Source of the DNA: DATLYF01 sp035575095
GTDB taxonomy: Bacteria; Pseudomonadota; Gammaproteobacteria; Competibacterales; Competibacteraceae
DNA length: 26,602 bases
Reading direction: 5' to 3'
Assembly: GCA_035575095.1 (NCBI GenBank)
Contig: DATLYF010000185.1
Location: 1-26,602, forward strand
Shown: piece by piece, positions 23,854 through 26,602 of the stretch
How the letters are laid out: each line of letters starts with the position of its first letter
How positions within the stretch are numbered: position 1 is the stretch's first letter
The notes under the pieces: generated by a model
Seen by the model: the letters and a program-made list of their open reading frames with translations, nothing else
Database searches by the model: none
Told to the model about the DNA's origin: nothing
Translations under genes and position numbers: made by a program

Positions 23854-24090
23854 ATGCCCTGGCTTCTCGAGCGCAGTGAAGACAACGGCCAGACCTGGCA
23901 GCCCGAGCCGGACGCCGGACCCTTCGAGACCGTGGAGGCGGCGATGGAGGCCGCCGAGCAGCGGCGAGAGCAAGAGCGGGCGCGGGCCGGCGAGGAGGAA
24001 ACCCTGTGGCGCATCAAGGCGTCGGACGGTGGAACCGCGGAGAAGCCGGAAGAGCCGCCGCCGACCGGGAGCGGGCGGCAGGCGGAGTGA
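23854..24090 (+). CDS. Small acidic hypothetical protein
   Basis: The 78-residue product begins MPWLLERSEDNGQTWQPE and continues with PFETVEAAMEAAEQRREQERARAGEEE, a likely charged helix, ending in a Pro- and Gly-rich tail. I do not recognise the family. The opening (WLLERSEDNGQTW) reads as a real beta hairpin rather than a shadow translation, and GGAG lies eight bases before the ATG. It has no signal peptide or membrane segment. It converges on the ferredoxin-NADP reductase gene with 62 bases between stops. Confidence 0.55.
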   Translation: MPWLLERSEDNGQTWQPEPDAGPFETVEAAMEAAEQRREQERARAGEEETLWRIKASDGGTAEKPEEPPPTGSGRQAE

Positions 24091-24152
24091 GAAGGCGAGG
24101 GGGGAGCAAGTGTGCCGGCCTAGGCGCTGAACCTCACCGGGGCCGGCCACCA

Positions 24153-25190
24153 TCAGTCGTCCAGCGATACCGTCACACCCAGGCGCTTGTGCATGATGGG
24201 GCTGGTGGTGGTGTACTGCAAGTGCACCTTCTCGCCGGGGTTGAGGCGGCCCTTGATGGCGAAGGCCGCCAGCGCCGCCTCGTGGAAGCCGGAGAGGATC
24301 AGCTTCTTCTTGCCGGGATAGGTGTTGATGTCGCCCACCGCATAGATGCCGGGGACGTTGGTCTGGAACTTCTCGGTGTCCACCACGATCTGCGACTTGT
24401 CCAGGTTCAGCCCCCATTCGGCGATGGGCCCGAGTTGCGGCGAGAGGCCGAAGAATACCAGCACGTCGTCGCACTCCAGGCGGCGGGTGACGCCGTCGCC
24501 GCCGAGCACGCTGACCCCGGTCAAGCGGCCGTTGTCCTCGATGATACCGTTGCAGTTGCCCACCAGGAACTGCATATCCAGGTTGTCGCACAGCTCCTGC
24601 ATCTTGGCCACCGAGGCCGGAGCGGCGCGGAACTTGGTGGAGCGGTGCACCAGCACCACGCTGTTGGCGAGGGGCTGCAGCGCCAGGGTCCAGTCCAGGG
24701 CCGAGTCGCCGCCGCCGAAGATTACCAGGTCCTTGCCGCGGAAGCGCTCGGGGTTGCGCACCGCGTAATGTACCTGGTGACCCTCGTAGGCTTCGGCCTC
24801 CTTCACCGCCAGCTTCTTCGGCACGAAGGCGCCCAGGCCGCCGGCGATGATCACTGAGCGGGCCATGAACTCGGTGCCCTTGGCAGTGCGCAGATAAAAA
24901 CCCTCCTCGCCGCAGGGCTCCACCATCTGCACCTCCTGATCGAGGTGGAAAGTGGGGTTGAAGGGCCGGATCTGCTCCAGCAGGCGCTCGGTCAGCTCCC
25001 GCCCGGTGACCGAGGGCAGCGCCGGGATGTCGTAGATGGGCTTGTCCGGGTAGAGCTCCATGCACTGTCCACCGACTTGCGGCATGGAGTCGATGACATG
25101 GGCGTTGATGCCGAGCAGGCCGAGCTCGAACACCTGAAACAGGCCGACCGGGCCGGCCCCGATGATGACAGCATCTGTCTGGATGGTCAT
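24153..25190 (-). CDS. Ferredoxin--NADP(+) reductase, thioredoxin-reductase-like type
   Basis: The 345-residue flavoprotein has an FAD dinucleotide motif GAGPVG (11-16), the QVGGQCMELYPDKPIYDIP stretch typical of this FNR class, an NADPH motif FGGGDSALDW (about 158-167) and the C-terminal FAD motif GIYAVGDINTYPGKKKLILSG. It lacks the CxxC active site of thioredoxin reductase, which separates TrxR-like FNRs (YumC type) from true TrxR. It passes electrons between NADPH and ferredoxin, for example for iron-sulfur or nitrogen metabolism. ATG at 25190 is preferred over a TTG at 25196; the ribosome site is weak. An AT-rich dyad lies upstream. Confidence 0.93.
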   Translation of the reverse strand: MTIQTDAVIIGAGPVGLFQVFELGLLGINAHVIDSMPQVGGQCMELYPDKPIYDIPALPSVTGRELTERLLEQIRPFNPTFHLDQEVQMVEPCGEEGFYLRTAKGTEFMARSVIIAGGLGAFVPKKLAVKEAEAYEGHQVHYAVRNPERFRGKDLVIFGGGDSALDWTLALQPLANSVVLVHRSTKFRAAPASVAKMQELCDNLDMQFLVGNCNGIIEDNGRLTGVSVLGGDGVTRRLECDDVLVFFGLSPQLGPIAEWGLNLDKSQIVVDTEKFQTNVPGIYAVGDINTYPGKKKLILSGFHEAALAAFAIKGRLNPGEKVHLQYTTTSPIMHKRLGVTVSLDD

Positions 25191-25257
25191 GGGCAATCTC
25201 TGCTGTTGGGGCCGCCACCCTCGCTGGCAGCCGGGGTCAACTCGACGAGTGAGGGAG

Positions 25258-25282
25258 TTCTATATCCTGAGCGCATATAGAA
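25258..25282. promoter_or_regulatory. AT-rich dyad upstream of the ferredoxin-NADP reductase gene
   Basis: TTCTATAT and ATATAGAA form a perfect 8-base inverted repeat separated by 9 bases, inside an unusually AT-rich segment (about 25255-25350). It lies 68-92 bases upstream of the reductase ATG and about 160 bases upstream of the phospholipase D-like gene on the other strand. The size fits a dimeric regulator site, but the regulator is unknown. Confidence 0.5.
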
Positions 25283-25439
25283 TCGCAGATTTCAAATCAA
25301 TTCGTTATTTTAATTTGGCATTTGCTTATTCCGCTAAGTACGGCTGGTCAGGGCTTCAGGATAGGGGATGACGGCCGCAGGAAAATGAGACAGATCAATT
25401 CTGTAGAATGTGAGCAGAGTCTTCGCGTCGAGACCGTCC

Positions 25440-26602
25440 ATGCCTTACACCTTCGGCTCACCGCGTCGCGAATGGATGGGGACCCGGCTGCTGGCCGAGC
25501 AGGCGTTCTCCCGGGCGGCCGGGGCGCCGCTGCTGTCCGGCAACAGCGTTACCCTGCTGCGCGATGCCACGCAGAACTATCCGCGTTGGCTGGAGGCCAT
25601 CGGTGCCGCCCGCGAGCGTATCTGCTTCGAGAACTACATCATCCAGCCCGATGCCGTCGGCCAACAGTTTGCTGCCGCTTTGGCGGAAAAAGCCCGCAGT
25701 GGAGTGCGGGTGCGGCTGATCTACGACTGGCTGGGCTCGCTCAGCCTGGGCTCCCGCGCCTTCTGGCGCCGGCTGACGGAGGCCGGCGTGGAGGTGCGCT
25801 GCTTCAACCCGCCGCGCCTGGACAGCCCTCTGGGCTGGGTCAGCCGCGAGCACCGCAAGAGCATCGCCATCGACGGCCGCGTCGGTTTCGTCAGCGGCAT
25901 CTGTATCAGCCGCCGCTGGCTAGGCAGCGGCGGCGAGCCCTGGCGCGATACCGGGCTGGAGATCCGCGGCCCGGCGGTGGCCGACATCGAGCGTGCTTTT
26001 GCCGAGGTGTGGGCACTGCTCGGTCCGCCGATTCCGGCCGCCGAGCTGGCGCGACGCGACGGCGCCGAACAGAACGCTGGCGGGGTGGACCTGCGGGTGG
26101 TGGCGACAGCGCCCAGCTCGGCCGGCCTGTTCCGTCTCGATCAGCTGATCGCCGCCTTGGCGCGCAAGCGACTGTGGCTGGCCGACGCCTATTTCGTCGG
26201 TGCCAGCACTTACGTGCAGGCCTTGTGTGCGGCGGCCACCGACGGGGTGGACGTGCGCCTGCTGGTGCCAGGCACGAGCGACCTGCCGCTGCTTACCCCG
26301 CTGTCTCGCGCCGGCTACCGCCCACTGCTGGAGGCGGGCATCCGCGTGTTCGAATGGAACGGGCCGATGATGCACGCCAAGACCGCGGTCGCCGATGGAC
26401 GTTGGGCACGGGTAGGCTCGTCCAATCTCAATATTGCCAGCTGGATCGGCAACTACGAACTGGATGTCACCGTCGAAAATGAGGCTTTTGCCCGGGAAAT
26501 GGAGCATATGTATCTGGAGGACCTAGAGCGTTCCACCGAAGTGGTGCTGCAGCAGCGCCGGCCGCGGCGGGCGCTGTCGGCCGTGCCGCCAAGGGCGCGA
26601 CA
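25440..26602 (+). CDS. Cardiolipin synthase-like phospholipase D family protein (3' end outside the window)
   Basis: The frame is open from the ATG at 25440 to the window end (387 codons) and continues beyond it. It has two HxK(x)4D motifs of the PLD superfamily: HRKSIAID (H138) followed by GRVGFVSG, and HAKTAVAD (H312) followed by VGSSN. Together they form the active site joining phosphatidyl groups. The layout, with no N-terminal membrane helices and SGNSVTLLRDATQNYPRWLEAI leading into the first domain, is closer to E. coli ClsB than ClsA. A basic, Arg-rich stretch (QQRRPRRALSAV) begins near the window edge. Whether it makes cardiolipin or another phospholipid is not decided. No clear ribosome site precedes the ATG. 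Confidence 0.88.
   Translation, partial: MPYTFGSPRREWMGTRLLAEQAFSRAAGAPLLSGNSVTLLRDATQNYPRWLEAIGAARERICFENYIIQPDAVGQQFAAALAEKARSGVRVRLIYDWLGSLSLGSRAFWRRLTEAGVEVRCFNPPRLDSPLGWVSREHRKSIAIDGRVGFVSGICISRRWLGSGGEPWRDTGLEIRGPAVADIERAFAEVWALLGPPIPAAELARRDGAEQNAGGVDLRVVATAPSSAGLFRLDQLIAALARKRLWLADAYFVGASTYVQALCAAATDGVDVRLLVPGTSDLPLLTPLSRAGYRPLLEAGIRVFEWNGPMMHAKTAVADGRWARVGSSNLNIASWIGNYELDVTVENEAFAREMEHMYLEDLERSTEVVLQQRRPRRALSAVPPRAR

Noticed and set aside
23818..25218. 466-codon minus-strand frame overlapping the ferredoxin reductase gene
   Set aside because: The reductase frame has all FAD and NADPH motifs; the other frame is a shifted translation of the same DNA.
25322..26482. 386-codon plus-strand frame overlapping the phospholipase D-like gene
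   Set aside because: The overlapping frame starting at 25440 contains both HKD motifs and stays open to the window end; this one is Arg-rich noise.

Overview
This is a GC-rich bacterial chromosome segment that looks gammaproteobacterial. The main reason is the central block: hemA-prfA-prmC runs on the minus strand and diverges from a TPR-protein gene, lolB, ispE, tRNA-Gln, prs, rplY, pth and ychF on the plus strand. This is the classic gammaproteobacterial arrangement around hemA/prs, and a TPR gene upstream of lolB is also familiar from pseudomonads and relatives. OprI/Lpp-type and OsmB-type lipoproteins agree with this. The order cannot be fixed from the sequence; a Chromatiales- or Pseudomonadales-like organism would fit.

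Left part (1-5928). The minus strand holds a truncated VOC/glyoxalase-fold gene, a lipoprotein gene ending near a strong intrinsic terminator, a small unknown protein, a DegV-family lipid-binding protein and a second small unknown protein. The plus strand then has an OsmC/Ohr-type peroxidase, a small protein of a family loosely annotated as pilus-related, and a murein lipoprotein (Lpp/OprI). The lipoprotein converges on a LysM plus YkuD L,D-transpeptidase, the enzyme class that anchors such lipoproteins to peptidoglycan. A MaoC-fold hydratase diverges from the transpeptidase.

Centre (5990-17141). An amino-acid-type ABC ATPase without its permeases lies downstream of hemA-prfA-prmC (tetrapyrrole precursor synthesis and translation termination). 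The divergent operon handles outer-membrane lipoprotein insertion (LolB), isoprenoid synthesis (IspE), PRPP synthesis (Prs), ribosomal protein bL25, peptidyl-tRNA hydrolase and the YchF ATPase. tRNA-Gln(UUG) overlaps the end of ispE. An elongator tRNA-Met has its own near-consensus sigma70 promoter and terminator.

Right part (17142-26602) is accessory. A membrane class III adenylate cyclase (Cache, HAMP, PAS-like and catalytic regions) converges on a stand-alone cyclic-nucleotide-binding protein with no DNA-binding domain. A 24-bp direct repeat lies just upstream of the cyclase. Next come an OsmB-like lipoprotein, two tightly coupled glutathione transferases (LigE-like and YfcG-like), and a phasin-like protein with a 16-residue repeat tail. 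A poorly coding interval follows, with a gene remnant, an Rmf/CrpP-like gene and a possible structured RNA ending in a terminator. The window ends with a small acidic protein, a TrxR-type ferredoxin-NADP reductase, and a cardiolipin-synthase-like phospholipase D gene that runs off the end.

Most of the window is ordinary housekeeping. The best candidates for something new are the cyclase/cNMP-receptor pair with its repeated upstream element, the hairpin cluster at 23626-23719, and a 21-codon hydrophobic mini-ORF abutting a terminator at 316-411. No CRISPR array, insertion sequence, integrase or obvious defence system was seen.
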